Shown here: piece after piece, positions 16,794 through 26,405 of the stretch
Layout of the letters: each line of letters begins with the position of its first letter
Position numbering within the stretch: position 1 is the first letter of the stretch
Assembly (NCBI GenBank): GCA_964551735.1
Contig: CAZKEF010000021.1
Span: 41,580-105,579 of the forward strand
Length of the DNA stretch: 64,000 nucleotides
From: DAOUAT01 sp964551735
GTDB taxonomy: Bacteria > Chloroflexota > Anaerolineae > CG2-30-64-16
Direction of reading: 5' to 3'
Translations under genes and position numbers: made by a program
The notes under the pieces: generated by a model
Database searches by the model: none
Seen by the model: the letters and a program-made list of their open reading frames with translations, nothing else
What the model was told of the DNA's origin: nothing

Positions 16794-17690
16794 TCAATAT
16801 CTTCTCGACGCCGCGTTGACCCCGTCGGCAAACAGATTCAGCGCCACCACCAGGCTCGAGATCGCCAGCGATGGGAAGAGTGCGATCCACGGCGCCGTGA
16901 TCATCCAGATGCGCCCTTCCGCCACCATGCGTCCCCAGTCGGGATCGGGCGGCGGTAGGCCGAGGCCCAGGAAGCCGAGGGTCCCGATGGCGATGGCGGC
17001 GTAGCCCACCCGCAGGCACGCATCGATGATGACCGGCCCGAGGCAGTTAGGCAGGATCTCGCGAAACATGATGTAGAGCGCGGATTCTCCCCGCAAGCGG
17101 GCAGCCTGCACGAATTCGCGGGTGCGGACCTCCAACACCAGGCTGCGCACCAGGCGCGCCACGCCGGGGAAGCCGCCGACCGTGATTGCTACAACTACGT
17201 TGACCCTTGATGGCCCCACCGCGGCGATGATGATCATGTACAGCAGTAGGGTGGGGAAGGCCATCGTCGCATCCAACAGACGCATCAGGATATCGTCCAG
17301 CACGCCGCCGAAGTAGCCAGCCACCAGGCCTAATGTGATGCCGATCACCGACGCGCAGATCACCGACAGCGGCGCCAGCAGCAGGATCGGTTGGCTGCCG
17401 TACAGCAGCCGGCTCAGCACATCTCGCCCCAGGTTGTCGGTGCCCATCAAGTGCGCGGCCGAGGGGGGGCGGTTCAAGCTGCCGACGATCGCGTTGGGCG
17501 GGTGCGGCGCCAGCACCGGCGCCAGGAAACTGATCACGATCCAGAAGACCACAATCCAAAACCCGATGGCCGCGGAGCGATAGTTCATGAAGGCCAGGGG
17601 GCCGACGCGCAGTTCAGTCCATGCGCCTCGGATACGGATGCTCGGCTTGCCCTGGACGCCGCGGCCGAGACCTTGTGTTGATGCAGTCAT
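16794..17690 (-). CDS. ABC transporter permease, DppC type
   Basis: A 298-residue inner-membrane permease of a peptide-type importer, with the usual N-terminal OppC segment, extracytoplasmic loop and five further membrane helices. The GTDNLGRDVLSRLLYGS motif and the ATPase-contact EAA-like loop (REFVQAARLRGES) are clear. ATG 17690 is chosen with GGGAGG 7 bp upstream; a GTG at 17696 would be in the ribosome-binding site. It follows the DppB-type gene at close spacing and precedes the fused ATPase. Confidence 0.92.
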   Translation of the reverse strand: MTASTQGLGRGVQGKPSIRIRGAWTELRVGPLAFMNYRSAAIGFWIVVFWIVISFLAPVLAPHPPNAIVGSLNRPPSAAHLMGTDNLGRDVLSRLLYGSQPILLLAPLSVICASVIGITLGLVAGYFGGVLDDILMRLLDATMAFPTLLLYMIIIAAVGPSRVNVVVAITVGGFPGVARLVRSLVLEVRTREFVQAARLRGESALYIMFREILPNCLGPVIIDACLRVGYAAIAIGTLGFLGLGLPPPDPDWGRMVAEGRIWMITAPWIALFPSLAISSLVVALNLFADGVNAASRRY

Positions 17691-17703
17691 GAGCACACCT
17701 CCC

Positions 17704-18735
17704 TCACGAGTACCGAATGCGCGGGTTCAGGTAGATGTAAACGAAGTCGGCCGCAAGCTGTGTGGACGTGGCGATGAACGTCATAAAGAGCGCGCCCGCT
17801 TCGATCATGTACACGTCCTTGTTGAGCGACGCCTGGAGCAGCATCGAACCCAGGCCGGGGAACCCGAACAACGTCTCCACCACCACGATGCCGCCGATGA
17901 GCCAACTGATGTGCAGCAGGATCACCGTGATAGGGGCCAGCAGCGCGTTTTTGAGCGCATGCTTGAAGACCACCTCACGGTACGGCAAGCCCTTCAAGAT
18001 CGCCGTGCGGATGTAGGGTGTCGCCATGACCTCAACCATGCTGGCGCGCGTCATGCGGGCCACGTAGCCTGCTTCGGCAAAGAAGAGAACCGTGATGGGC
18101 ATGATCAGCTTCAACGGGCTTTGAAGGATGGAACTCTCCGTGGTCAGCGCGCTGATGCCGGGCAGCAACTTGAGCTGGATGGCGAAGATAACCACCAAGA
18201 TTACGCCCAGGGCGAAGGAGGGCGTGGATGTGGTGATCAGGCTGACCAGCGTGATCAAGCGATCGGCCAGTTTGTTCTCCTTCAGCCCTGCCCAGAGACC
18301 CAGCAACAGCGAGAGGGGCATGATAAGAACGAAAGCGATGCCGGCCAGGATCGCGGAGTTCTTGACCCGGCGCAACATGATCTGCGCCACCGGCGCGCCG
18401 TTTTGCAGCGAGTAACCGAGATCCCCGCGTATCAGCCCCTTGCGATCCAGACCTTCAGGCGTGCAGCCGGGCGGCAACGTTGTCTCGCCGAGGAGGGAGC
18501 GGGCCGGCGGGATCCAATCATCCCCGGCCAGCCAGATGAGGTAGCGCGCGGTCGCGGGGCAGTTGAAGCCATACTGCTCCTTGAAGGCTGCGATCGTTTC
18601 AGCGGTGGCGAACTGGCCCAGGAAGTTGCGGGCGGGATCTACTGGCACGACCTCGCTGATGAAAAAGACCGCCATTGAGACGAGCAGCATCGTCAACAGC
18701 ATCAGCGAGACGCGCCTGATGATGATTTCAGTCAT
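17704..18735 (-). CDS. ABC transporter permease, DppB type
   Basis: A 343-residue six-helix permease. Features include the N-terminal VVPVDPARNFLGQFAT segment, the LGYSLQNGAPV motif, and the cytoplasmic ATPase-contact loop ATPYIRTAILKGLPYREV. It carries an insertion of about 25 residues (LAGDDWIPPARSLLGETTLP and beyond) before the RGDLGYS motif compared with the copy at 32205. ATG 18735 has GGGAG upstream. It pairs with DppC at 16794. Confidence 0.92.
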   Translation of the reverse strand: MTEIIIRRVSLMLLTMLLVSMAVFFISEVVPVDPARNFLGQFATAETIAAFKEQYGFNCPATARYLIWLAGDDWIPPARSLLGETTLPPGCTPEGLDRKGLIRGDLGYSLQNGAPVAQIMLRRVKNSAILAGIAFVLIMPLSLLLGLWAGLKENKLADRLITLVSLITTSTPSFALGVILVVIFAIQLKLLPGISALTTESSILQSPLKLIMPITVLFFAEAGYVARMTRASMVEVMATPYIRTAILKGLPYREVVFKHALKNALLAPITVILLHISWLIGGIVVVETLFGFPGLGSMLLQASLNKDVYMIEAGALFMTFIATSTQLAADFVYIYLNPRIRYS

Positions 18736-18747
18736 TCCAAATCTCCC

Positions 18748-19986
18748 TCAAGGGAACTGGGCCTGGCTGGCGTTCTTGGCCGGCAGCCAGTGCAGCAGTG
18801 GCAGCGCGATGAGCGGCACCACGGCCGCGGCCGCGAACGCGGTGCGCAGGCCCCAGATGTCGCCCACACGGCCCACGGCGATGACGACGATGGAGCGAAA
18901 GACGAAGCTGAGCGCCATGTAGAACCCATTGGCCAGTGCCCGGTTGTTAGGGAAGCTCTCCTGCACCAGCGCCATGATCACCGGCGTGATAGACAGCGAC
19001 GTCAGCCCCAGCAGCACCAGCAGGGGGAAGCGCAGCCAGCCGCTGGAGCCCAGGAAGATGAACATCAAGATCGAGGTCGGGAAAATGGACAGGAAGATCA
19101 TCATCCGGCGGCCCAGCCGGTCGCTCAGCGTGCCGCCGAAAAAGGCGCCCACCACGCCGGCCGCCTGCAGTACCGACAGCGCCACACTGGCCAGCCAGAA
19201 GCTCTCGCCCGCATCATACAGCAGCACCGGCAAATAGGTGACCAGGGCTGCGCTCAGGATGACGTGCACGGCCATGAATCCCAGGAGTGGTACGAGCAGC
19301 CGGCCCTTGCCCTTCAACTCCTGGCGCAGCGAAGTCCGCCCGCGCGCCAGCCCGCCGATGCTCCGGCGGTCGGATGGCAGCGCAAAATACAAGGCGACGG
19401 AGGTCAAGATGCCGCCGATCATCAACCACGGCATGCGCGCCTGGCCCATCATAGGGATTGTGGCGCCGATCACCAGCGGGCCGACGAAGCGGCCGAACTC
19501 TCCACCCACCATCCAGATGCTCATGCCCAGGCCCAGCTTCCTGCCCGCGACGTTGCCGGTCATGACCGGCCCGACCGCGTGCAAGCAGGCCGAGCTTACA
19601 CCTGCGATGGTCAGCAGGATGGCTAGGGCCAGGTAGCTGGGTGCCACGCCCAACATGCTCATGGCGAACGCGGTGACCGCCGGTGCCAGGATCACGAAGA
19701 AGCGCGCGTTGAACCGATCGGCAACGCCGCCGATGACCGGCTGGAGCAGCGAGGCCTCTTGCATGAAGACGGAGAGCAGGCCGGCTTCGGTGTTGGATAG
19801 GCCCAGCGTTTGCCTGAAGATGATGAGCAGCGGCGCCAGGAACGATGTGTAGCTGTCGTGGACCCAATGTGCGACTGCGATGGTGCCGACCCGGCCCGCC
19901 TCGAAGCCGGAAGCCTCGTGCGTTTGGGTTGATGCAGTTGGTATCGCAAGTGCGCTGTCTGTAGCGCGATTGCCGACGATTGCCAA
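18748..19986 (-). CDS. MFS transporter (Fsr/FosR-like fold)
   Basis: About 412 residues with 12 predicted membrane helices in the major facilitator arrangement. The N-terminal half opens with AVAHWVHDSYTSFLAPLLIIF, close to the fosmidomycin-resistance-type MFS group, and the loop motif GGVADRF (2-3) plus GGTLSDRLGRR (8-9) are conserved. TTG 19986 is preceded by GGGAGG at good spacing and is taken as the start; the frame is open to 20016 (also TTG). It lies 44 bp after the second MFS gene. Direction and substrate are unknown; in this operon it could import the methylated compound or export a product. Confidence 0.85.
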   Translation of the reverse strand: MAIVGNRATDSALAIPTASTQTHEASGFEAGRVGTIAVAHWVHDSYTSFLAPLLIIFRQTLGLSNTEAGLLSVFMQEASLLQPVIGGVADRFNARFFVILAPAVTAFAMSMLGVAPSYLALAILLTIAGVSSACLHAVGPVMTGNVAGRKLGLGMSIWMVGGEFGRFVGPLVIGATIPMMGQARMPWLMIGGILTSVALYFALPSDRRSIGGLARGRTSLRQELKGKGRLLVPLLGFMAVHVILSAALVTYLPVLLYDAGESFWLASVALSVLQAAGVVGAFFGGTLSDRLGRRMMIFLSIFPTSILMFIFLGSSGWLRFPLLVLLGLTSLSITPVIMALVQESFPNNRALANGFYMALSFVFRSIVVIAVGRVGDIWGLRTAFAAAAVVPLIALPLLHWLPAKNASQAQFP

Positions 19987-20060
19987 GGATGCCTCCCAAT
20001 ATGGGGTGTACCACAATCAGCCGGATTGTGGTGCGCAATCCAGCGGATTGCGTTACACTG

Positions 20061-21254
20061 CTACGTCACCGGCTGCGGCCGGAAGGATGCCCCGCGCCAC
20101 AGCAGCAGCGTCATGATAAACCCCGCCAGCATGATCACTCCGCCGCTGGCAAAGGGCAACCCAATGTTGATATCTAGCGCGCTGCCGGCCCAGATCGGGC
20201 CGATGACCTGGCCCAGGCTCATGAAGGAGTTGTTCAACCCCAGCGCTGTGCCCTGACTCTGGCCGGCTCGCTTCGAGATCATGCTGGAGATCATCGGCAT
20301 GATCAGCGAGCTGCCCATGACGAACAGCGCCGTCACCAGGATAACGCTGCTGAATTGGCGCGCCGCCAACATCGCGGCATAGCCGAATGCGCTGTATAGC
20401 AAAGCTGCTCGCGCGACCGAGGGCTCTCCCCACCGTCGTGCCAGGCGGCCCACGACGATACTTTGCATGATCGCCGAACCCAGGCCCATCACCATCATCA
20501 CCGTGCCTACCTGGCCGGGTGTGTAGGTGAACCGGCGCATGGCGTACATGCTGAACACCGACCAAAAGTGTGACATCCCGAAAGTGAGCATGAAGCTGAG
20601 CAGGAAGAGCTGGCCCATCGGCCCGCGCAACGCGCTAACCATTTCGGAGACCAGCGGCCTACGGCTGCGCCCCGGCTTGGCGCTCCGTTGCGCCGCCGGC
20701 AGCGATTCGGGCAGCACCAGGACTGCAAACACCAGCACCACTGCGGTCAGGGCGGCGGCTACGAAGAACGGCAGCGAGAGCGAGTAGGTCGCCAGCCAGC
20801 CGGCCATCCCCGGCCCGACCATCATGCCGCCGTACATCGCCGCGGAGACCAGCCCCATCGCGCCCCCGCGTTCTTGCTCCGATGATGAGTCGGCCATGTA
20901 GGCCATCGCCGTGGGCCAGGCGGCCGAGCCGATGGCGCCGGCCAGGAAGCGGGCCACAAAGAACATCCACAGTTGCGTGGACAGCCCGTACATGGCCTGG
21001 GTCACCACCGTGCCAGCGATGCCGATCAGGATGACCGGCTTGCGGCCGATGCGATCCGAAAGATCCCCCCACATGGGGGAGAAGAGGAACTGCGCGGCCG
21101 CCCATGTCGCCACCATCAGCCCCAGGTCGCGGCCGCTACCACCCAGATCGGTGATGACGAACGGGATGATGGGGATGACGATGCCGAAGCCCACCGTGAC
21201 CATCAGCATGGTGGCAAAGAGGACGAAGATTTGCCGGCGGTTGGCGCTGCGCAA
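20061..21254 (-). CDS. MFS transporter (TetA/multidrug-like)
   Basis: 397 residues, 12 membrane helices. The MFS signature WGDLSDRIGRKPVILIG is at the 2-3 loop and VGRLARRWGEP at the 8-9 loop. The gene starts with TTG at 21254, immediately after the TAA of the molybdopterin oxidoreductase, with AAGAGGG upstream inside that gene, so translation is coupled. Its closest visible affinity is drug:H+ antiport; the operon context suggests a metabolite carrier instead (inference). Confidence 0.85.
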   Translation of the reverse strand: MRSANRRQIFVLFATMLMVTVGFGIVIPIIPFVITDLGGSGRDLGLMVATWAAAQFLFSPMWGDLSDRIGRKPVILIGIAGTVVTQAMYGLSTQLWMFFVARFLAGAIGSAAWPTAMAYMADSSSEQERGGAMGLVSAAMYGGMMVGPGMAGWLATYSLSLPFFVAAALTAVVLVFAVLVLPESLPAAQRSAKPGRSRRPLVSEMVSALRGPMGQLFLLSFMLTFGMSHFWSVFSMYAMRRFTYTPGQVGTVMMVMGLGSAIMQSIVVGRLARRWGEPSVARAALLYSAFGYAAMLAARQFSSVILVTALFVMGSSLIMPMISSMISKRAGQSQGTALGLNNSFMSLGQVIGPIWAGSALDINIGLPFASGGVIMLAGFIMTLLLWRGASFRPQPVT

Positions 21255-23318
21255 TTAGCCCACCCTCTTGATGTTGCACAGGCCGGCCCGCAGCGGTGGG
21301 CACGACAGCACCGGGTCGCAGTGCCGTTCGTCGGTCAGCACGTTGGCGTTGGCTTCTTCCCAGCCGTGCAGAAGGCTGACCACATCCGGCCAGATATCCT
21401 CGATGACGTGAGCTTTCAGGCGAATGCTGCCGCGCAGGCTGGCGACCTCGACCCAGTCGCCGTCGGAGACCCCGTATCTGGCCGCGGTGCGGGGGTGGAT
21501 CTCGGCCAGCGGTTCGGGATCGGCGCGGCGCAGGCTGGGCAGGCCGCGATGCCGCGCGTGGGTGTAGACCGCAACACGGCGTCCTGCGTTCAGAACTAGC
21601 GGGAAACGCTCAGCCAGCGCAGGATCGCTGACCGGGCTCTCGTTCGGCTCGGTGTAACCGGGGAGCGGGTCATAGCCGGTTGCTTCCAGCACGGAGGAGT
21701 AGAGCTCCACCTTGCCCGAAGGGGTGTGGAAGCCCCGGTCGAGATAGCCGCGATAGGTGTGGGGCTGCCCGACGTACAGGCCACCCGGATTGGCCTCCAG
21801 GTCCGCCACGTTAATGCCCAGTGGTGCGATCAAATGATCAATGGCCGCGCGCTCATCGGGCCAAGGGTAGTAAGCGCTGTAGCCCAGGCGGCGGCCCAAT
21901 TCGGCCCAGAGCCACCAATCGGTGCGACGTTCGCCTGCTGGCACGGCTTGTTTCGTCAACATCGCGTAGTAAGGCGGTTTATCCGCACCGTAAGGTCCTG
22001 CGCGCATGACGAACTGGGTTTTCTCCAGGCTGTATGCGGCCGGGAGCACCAGGTCGGCATGCTGAGCGGTGGCGGTCATGTGCAGTTCCATGACGGCTAA
22101 GAAGTCCACCTTGCGTAACGCTGCATTGACCCGCGCCGTGTTCGGCCAGGTAAGCGACGGGTTGCCGCCGGCCAAGATGAGCGCCTTGATGGGGTAGGGT
22201 TCCCCATCCAAGATGGCGTCCAGCAGGCTGTCGCCCGGCACGAAGCCCGCGTACTCCAGGAAGATGGGGTAGCGCTCCTTGCCCAGCGGCGGAGATGCGG
22301 GTCGCATCTCGCGCAAGGTGACGTCGGCCAGCGGGGTTGGGCCGCGCAAGACGTGGCCGCCGGGCACATCCAGATTGCCGGTCAGGGCGCGCAGGATCAT
22401 GGTTGCCCGCAAGATCTGCGAGGAGTTGCTATGGTGCTCCAGCGCGTTGCCGGTGTCCAGGTAGGCTGGCCACGTCGTGGCATACAACCGGGCGACGGCG
22501 CGCGTCAGTTCCGGCGGAACGCCGGTGATGGGCGCGATGACCTCCGGCGGATACGCGGCCACGCGTGCGGTGAGCTGCTCGAATCCCACCGTCCAGCGGG
22601 CTACGAAGTCGGCATCGTACAGCTTCTCGGTGATGATGACGTTGAGCAGGCCGAGCGCCAAAGCCGCATCGGTGCCGGGGCGCAGTGGTACATGGATATC
22701 CGCCTGGGCAGCAGCGGCCGTACGCCGCGGGTCGATGACGATCAGTTTGCCCCCACGGCGCTTCATCTTGAGGGCATCCTGCCAGAAGAACGGGATGTGG
22801 CTGGTGGCCGGGTTGGAGCCCCATAATAACATGCACTCCGTCCGCTCGCTATCCGGCCCATAGATGGTGGATTGCCCGTAGGTGAGCTTCTCGGACACGA
22901 TGCAGGGATAGGAACACATGTGGTCGTTGCGCACCAGGTTGGGTGAGCCGTAGAGGTTCATGAACCGCTGCGGCCAACCGTCGCGCATGAACTGCAACAG
23001 GGCGCGGCCCTGGTACACCGCCAGCGCTTGCGGCCCGTCCGTCGCCTTCAGGGCCGTCAGCTTATCTGCCAGGATATCCAGGGCCTCGTCCCAGGTGATG
23101 CGTTGCCAGGAGTCGCCAACGCGACGCAGGGGGTGCTGTAAGCGCGTGGGGTCAGCCGCCAGCTCGATGGCCGCGCGTGCCTGGGGGCACACCTTGCCGC
23201 GGTTCACCGGATGCTCGGCCGACCCCCGGATGGTGATGATGCGGCCATCGGCGACGTGCACGTCAATGCCGCAGTTGTCGCCCCCACACATGCCGCAGAT
23301 TGTCTTGATGATCTCCAT
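21255..23318 (-). CDS. molybdopterin-dependent oxidoreductase of the DMSO-reductase family
   Basis: A 687-residue cytoplasmic enzyme (no Tat signal). Residues 8-44 hold a [4Fe-4S] site, C8-x2-C11-x4-C16 and C44. The bis-MGD domains follow (WGSNPATSHIPFFWQ; VIDPRRTAAAAQADIHVPLRPGTDAAL), and the C-terminal dinucleotide-binding domain begins near HPRTAARYGVSDGDWV. Cys135 or Cys139 (DHMCSYPC) is in the position that ligates Mo in formate-dehydrogenase, thiosulfate and polysulfide-type enzymes. There is no separate electron-transfer subunit next to it; the iron-sulfur protein at 26398 could be its partner (inference). The reaction is unknown; a redox step on an N- or S-containing intermediate is plausible. 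Confidence 0.9.
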   Translation of the reverse strand: MEIIKTICGMCGGDNCGIDVHVADGRIITIRGSAEHPVNRGKVCPQARAAIELAADPTRLQHPLRRVGDSWQRITWDEALDILADKLTALKATDGPQALAVYQGRALLQFMRDGWPQRFMNLYGSPNLVRNDHMCSYPCIVSEKLTYGQSTIYGPDSERTECMLLWGSNPATSHIPFFWQDALKMKRRGGKLIVIDPRRTAAAAQADIHVPLRPGTDAALALGLLNVIITEKLYDADFVARWTVGFEQLTARVAAYPPEVIAPITGVPPELTRAVARLYATTWPAYLDTGNALEHHSNSSQILRATMILRALTGNLDVPGGHVLRGPTPLADVTLREMRPASPPLGKERYPIFLEYAGFVPGDSLLDAILDGEPYPIKALILAGGNPSLTWPNTARVNAALRKVDFLAVMELHMTATAQHADLVLPAAYSLEKTQFVMRAGPYGADKPPYYAMLTKQAVPAGERRTDWWLWAELGRRLGYSAYYPWPDERAAIDHLIAPLGINVADLEANPGGLYVGQPHTYRGYLDRGFHTPSGKVELYSSVLEATGYDPLPGYTEPNESPVSDPALAERFPLVLNAGRRVAVYTHARHRGLPSLRRADPEPLAEIHPRTAARYGVSDGDWVEVASLRGSIRLKAHVIEDIWPDVVSLLHGWEEANANVLTDERHCDPVLSCPPLRAGLCNIKRVG

Positions 23319-23513
23319 CAGCGCGTCCTCCAGGCAATGCTCGTTTGTCTAGTTGAGCATCCTGAGCGGAGCCGGGTCAGGGACTCCCGGCGTAGTCGAA
23401 GCATGTCCCCAACATGGTCGAAGGGGATGCGCAGTGACTTTGGCTCGAAGAGCGCACCCTTCGACTACACTCCGCTAGCGCCGCTCCGTTTCGCTCAGGA
23501 TGCTCGTGGCAGA
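23319..23513. repeat. repeat-rich spacer (CATCCTGAGCGGAGC / GCTCCGTTTCGCTCAGGATG)
   Basis: The arms GAGCATCCTGAGCGGAGC (about 23354) and GCTCCGTTTCGCTCAGGATGCTC (about 23484) are mutually complementary and enclose GTAGTCGAAGCATGT / CTTCGACTACACT blocks. This is a palindromic insertion between the binding-protein gene and the oxidoreductase gene. No ORF in it looks real. Confidence 0.65.
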
Positions 23514-25202
23514 TCAGCCCTGATCAATCCACACGTCGTAAGCCATCATGTGGTCATGGGGTGCGACGCCCAGGTTCTGCACCCGGCTGCTGTGCCCTAC
23601 GATCTGCGCGTTCCAGCGCGGGATTGCGATGGGGCCTTCGTCCTGCAGGATCTGCTGCATCCGGCCGACCAGCTTCTTGCGGGTCTCGATATCGAGTGTG
23701 CCTTCGGCTTGTTCGAGCAGCGTGTCAAATTCGGCGTTTGACCAGTGGGTCTCGTTCCAGGGCACGCCGGTGCGATACGCCAGGCCGAGGGTCATGATCG
23801 CCAGGGGGCGGTGCGTCCAACTGGTAATGCCGAAATCTACCTCCGTCCACTGATCCCAGTACATGTTGGAGGGCATCATCGCCAGATCAATCTTTATGCC
23901 CGCCGGCTCACACTGTTGTTTAAGAAGTTGCGCGATGGTCGGCACAGGCTCGGTGTCAATGGTCGCCAGACTGACCGTGATGCCATCGGGGAAGCCGGCT
24001 TCGGCCAGGAGCGCTTTCGCTTTGGCGTGATCCTGCGGGAACGGCGGCGTGATCGGGGTGTATTCGGGATGGATTGGCGCGACGTGGTGATCCTCACCGA
24101 TGGCGCCGTAGCCGCGTTGGGTCGCTTCCAGGATTTGCGCCCGGTCCTGGCAGTACTTGATGGCCTGGCGCACCTTGACGTTGTCGAACGGCGCCTTGTC
24201 CGCGCGCATGCGGATGACGTGGGTGAACGAGGAGGTCTGGCTGATGACCTTGACGTTGGGGTTGCCCTGAAGCGCTTCGATCAGCGCCGGGTTCAGGAAC
24301 ATGGCGTCAATGTCACCGGCTTGCAGCGCCGCGACCGCCGGGGCCGGGTCTGCGCCGAGGTACACCACGCGAACAGAGTCCACGTAGGGCAGGGCTTTGC
24401 CGTCTACGCCGTTGCGCCAGTAGCCCTCTCGGCGCTTGAGCACGGCGCGCTCGTCCACGATGTACTCCTCCAGGGTGAACATGCCCGTGCCGTACGGCTG
24501 TTTGATCCAGTCACCCTCGAAGTCCTTGGGCATGATGGCGGCCGGGTTGTGGAAGAGGTGTTCGGGGACGCCGACCTGTGCTTTCTGCAGGTGCAGCTTG
24601 ACGGTGTAGTCGTCTACCTTCTCTATGTCGTTGGGTGAGAGGTAGCTGCCCATCAGGCCCAACATCGAGGATTGTGTGTTGGGGTCGAGCCAACGTTTGA
24701 TGTTGAAAACGACGTCATCCGCGGTGAATTCGGGGCCGTGGTTGAATTTGACGCCCTTGCGACAGTGTAAGGTCCAGGTTTTTAGATCGTCGGAGGCTTC
24801 CCATTTCTCCAATAACCAGGGGCGGGTGATGTTGTCGTTACCGGTCACGGCGAGGTATTCGGCCACGAACCACCAGGTGTTGTACTCGGTGAAGATGCCG
24901 AGGGCGGGGTCGGTTAGTTTGCGCACTGCGTTAGAGAAGCGGAACTCACCGCCGCGTTTCACCGTCGGGACTGCGGTAGCAGCCGGTGCGCTGCCGGCGA
25001 CCGGCGCTTGCGTGGGTTGCGCTGCGGCGGGCGCCGGTTGTGCTGTGGGCTGGCAGCCCGCCAGCAGGGTAGCCATGCCGGCGGACGATACACCCAGCAG
25101 TGCGGCCAGACGAATGAACTCCCGGCGGCTGACCCGGCCCTGGCGGTGCAGATCTTGCAGCTCAGGGATGTACGGATGAACGTGTGACTTCTTCTCGGCC
25201 AT
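23514..25202 (-). CDS. ABC transporter substrate-binding protein, peptide/nickel type
   Basis: A 562-residue SBP_bac_5 lipoprotein. ATG 25202 follows AAGGAGG; the frame extends to 25328 but that would overlap the HypA gene. The twin-arginine motif SRREFIRL is near residue 24 and the lipobox LLAGC near 46, followed by a Pro/Ala/Gln linker. Core motifs: GVKFNHGPEFTADDV, QPYGTGMF, NVKVRQAIKYC. It resembles the partial protein at 1-1437 closely at the N-terminus and along the core. It presumably feeds the permeases at 16794/17704, separated from them by the oxidoreductase and MFS genes. Substrate unknown. Confidence 0.92.
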   Translation of the reverse strand: MAEKKSHVHPYIPELQDLHRQGRVSRREFIRLAALLGVSSAGMATLLAGCQPTAQPAPAAAQPTQAPVAGSAPAATAVPTVKRGGEFRFSNAVRKLTDPALGIFTEYNTWWFVAEYLAVTGNDNITRPWLLEKWEASDDLKTWTLHCRKGVKFNHGPEFTADDVVFNIKRWLDPNTQSSMLGLMGSYLSPNDIEKVDDYTVKLHLQKAQVGVPEHLFHNPAAIMPKDFEGDWIKQPYGTGMFTLEEYIVDERAVLKRREGYWRNGVDGKALPYVDSVRVVYLGADPAPAVAALQAGDIDAMFLNPALIEALQGNPNVKVISQTSSFTHVIRMRADKAPFDNVKVRQAIKYCQDRAQILEATQRGYGAIGEDHHVAPIHPEYTPITPPFPQDHAKAKALLAEAGFPDGITVSLATIDTEPVPTIAQLLKQQCEPAGIKIDLAMMPSNMYWDQWTEVDFGITSWTHRPLAIMTLGLAYRTGVPWNETHWSNAEFDTLLEQAEGTLDIETRKKLVGRMQQILQDEGPIAIPRWNAQIVGHSSRVQNLGVAPHDHMMAYDVWIDQG

Positions 25203-25324
25203 GGGGGATTCCTCCTTGTTTGCTGTAACGGCTGATTGCTTCGGTTTAGTGGATCCAGCAGTCCCAAGAAAATACTGGCCTATCCTCCTTTTCCCTGCGC
25301 GGAAGCGTCTGCCAGGGAGTGCCT

Positions 25325-25723
25325 TCACTGCGTTCTGTCTTCGTTGGGAGAGTTCTCTTCAACTTCAATGCGTGTCATGCCAAAGCTGACACCACCGCTC
25401 ACGCGTAAGCGTTTGCTGCCGCAAGCGCAGCCTCGGGCAATCGCACGGGCCATGATCACCTGGGGGCGGTCGTCGGTCCACTGGCTCAGGTCAGCCGCCT
25501 GTCCGCAATCCAGGCACGTCATCTCAACCGGTAGCGTCTCGAAGTGCAGCCGGGCGCCTTCAGCCAGGGTGCCTTTACTCAGATGGTCAAAAAACACCTC
25601 AACCGATGAGGGCACGATGGCTGCCATCCGGCCCACCTGAAGATAGATGTCGGTGACGCGACGGCCGGCTGCCGCGTCCAGCGCCATGTTCAAGATCCCC
25701 TGGGTCACCGGCATTTCATGCAT
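25325..25723 (-). CDS. hypA: hydrogenase/urease nickel-incorporation protein HypA-like
   Basis: A 132-residue metallochaperone. It opens with MHEMPVTQ, where the N-terminal Met-His is the nickel site of HypA, and has a zinc region with CLDC and a second pair spaced CAC instead of the usual CxxC. One residue between the last two cysteines is therefore missing relative to the norm. ATG 25723 is chosen because the mature HypA start must be Met-His; the frame is open to 25786. It lies 13 bp after hypB. HypA and HypB deliver Ni to hydrogenase or other Ni enzymes, but no such enzyme is in the window. Confidence 0.88.
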   Translation of the reverse strand: MHEMPVTQGILNMALDAAAGRRVTDIYLQVGRMAAIVPSSVEVFFDHLSKGTLAEGARLHFETLPVEMTCLDCGQAADLSQWTDDRPQVIMARAIARGCACGSKRLRVSGGVSFGMTRIEVEENSPNEDRTQ

Positions 25724-25736
25724 CGGCGCAACCTTA

Positions 25737-26405
25737 TCAGGCTCGCTTGTCCGCCAGCCGGCCACGGATCCAGTCCAGCCAGGCATCGAGGCCCTGCCCG
25801 GTCAGGCAGGAGACCTCGAATACGGCCAGGTCTGGGTTCACGGTCAGGGCATTGGCGCGCAGCCTGGCTGCTTTGGCCGGGATGTACGGCTCCAGGTCAA
25901 TCTTGTTGATGACCAGTGCCTGGGCTGCGAGAAATGCCATGGGGTATTTCAGCGGCTTGTCATCCCCTTCGGGTAGGCTGGCGACTACGACTTTGGCGTC
26001 TTCGCCGAGGTCCCACCCTGTGGGGCACAGCAGGTTGCCCACATTCTCGATGATGATGACATCGGCGCCATCCAGGCTCAGGCCATCCGGCCCCAGGGCA
26101 GCACGGATCATGCCGGCTTCCAGATGGCAGCCGCCATCAGTATTGATTTGTACGGCCGGGACGCCCGCGGCCTCGACCCGATCGGCGTCAATCGTGCTGG
26201 TGGGATCCCCTTCGATGACCGCGATACGCAGTTCGTCTTTCAGCCGCTCGATGGTGCGTTCCAGCAGGGTGGTTTTCCCCGCCCCAGGGGAGGCGACGAT
26301 GTCCAGCACCAGGACGTCGCGCTGCCGGAAATCGGCCCGCAAGGATGCCGCCAGCAGGCTGTTTGCCTCGGTGATTTCTTTCAGGATGGGGATGATTTTA
26401 GCCAT
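25737..26405 (-). CDS. hypB: hydrogenase nickel-incorporation GTPase HypB-like
   Basis: A 222-residue SIMIBI-class GTPase that loads Ni with HypA. Walker A is SPGAGKTTL, switch/metal region GGCHLEAGM, the family-specific ENVGNLLCP stretch is present, and the base-specificity motif is NKIDL. It lacks the N-terminal histidine-rich or CxxCGC nickel-storage segment seen in some HypBs. ATG 26405 overlaps the stop of the iron-sulfur gene (26398) by 8 bp, so the two are translationally coupled. The frame is open to 26501, but that part is the neighbour's coding sequence in another frame. Confidence 0.92.
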   Translation of the reverse strand: MAKIIPILKEITEANSLLAASLRADFRQRDVLVLDIVASPGAGKTTLLERTIERLKDELRIAVIEGDPTSTIDADRVEAAGVPAVQINTDGGCHLEAGMIRAALGPDGLSLDGADVIIIENVGNLLCPTGWDLGEDAKVVVASLPEGDDKPLKYPMAFLAAQALVINKIDLEPYIPAKAARLRANALTVNPDLAVFEVSCLTGQGLDAWLDWIRGRLADKRA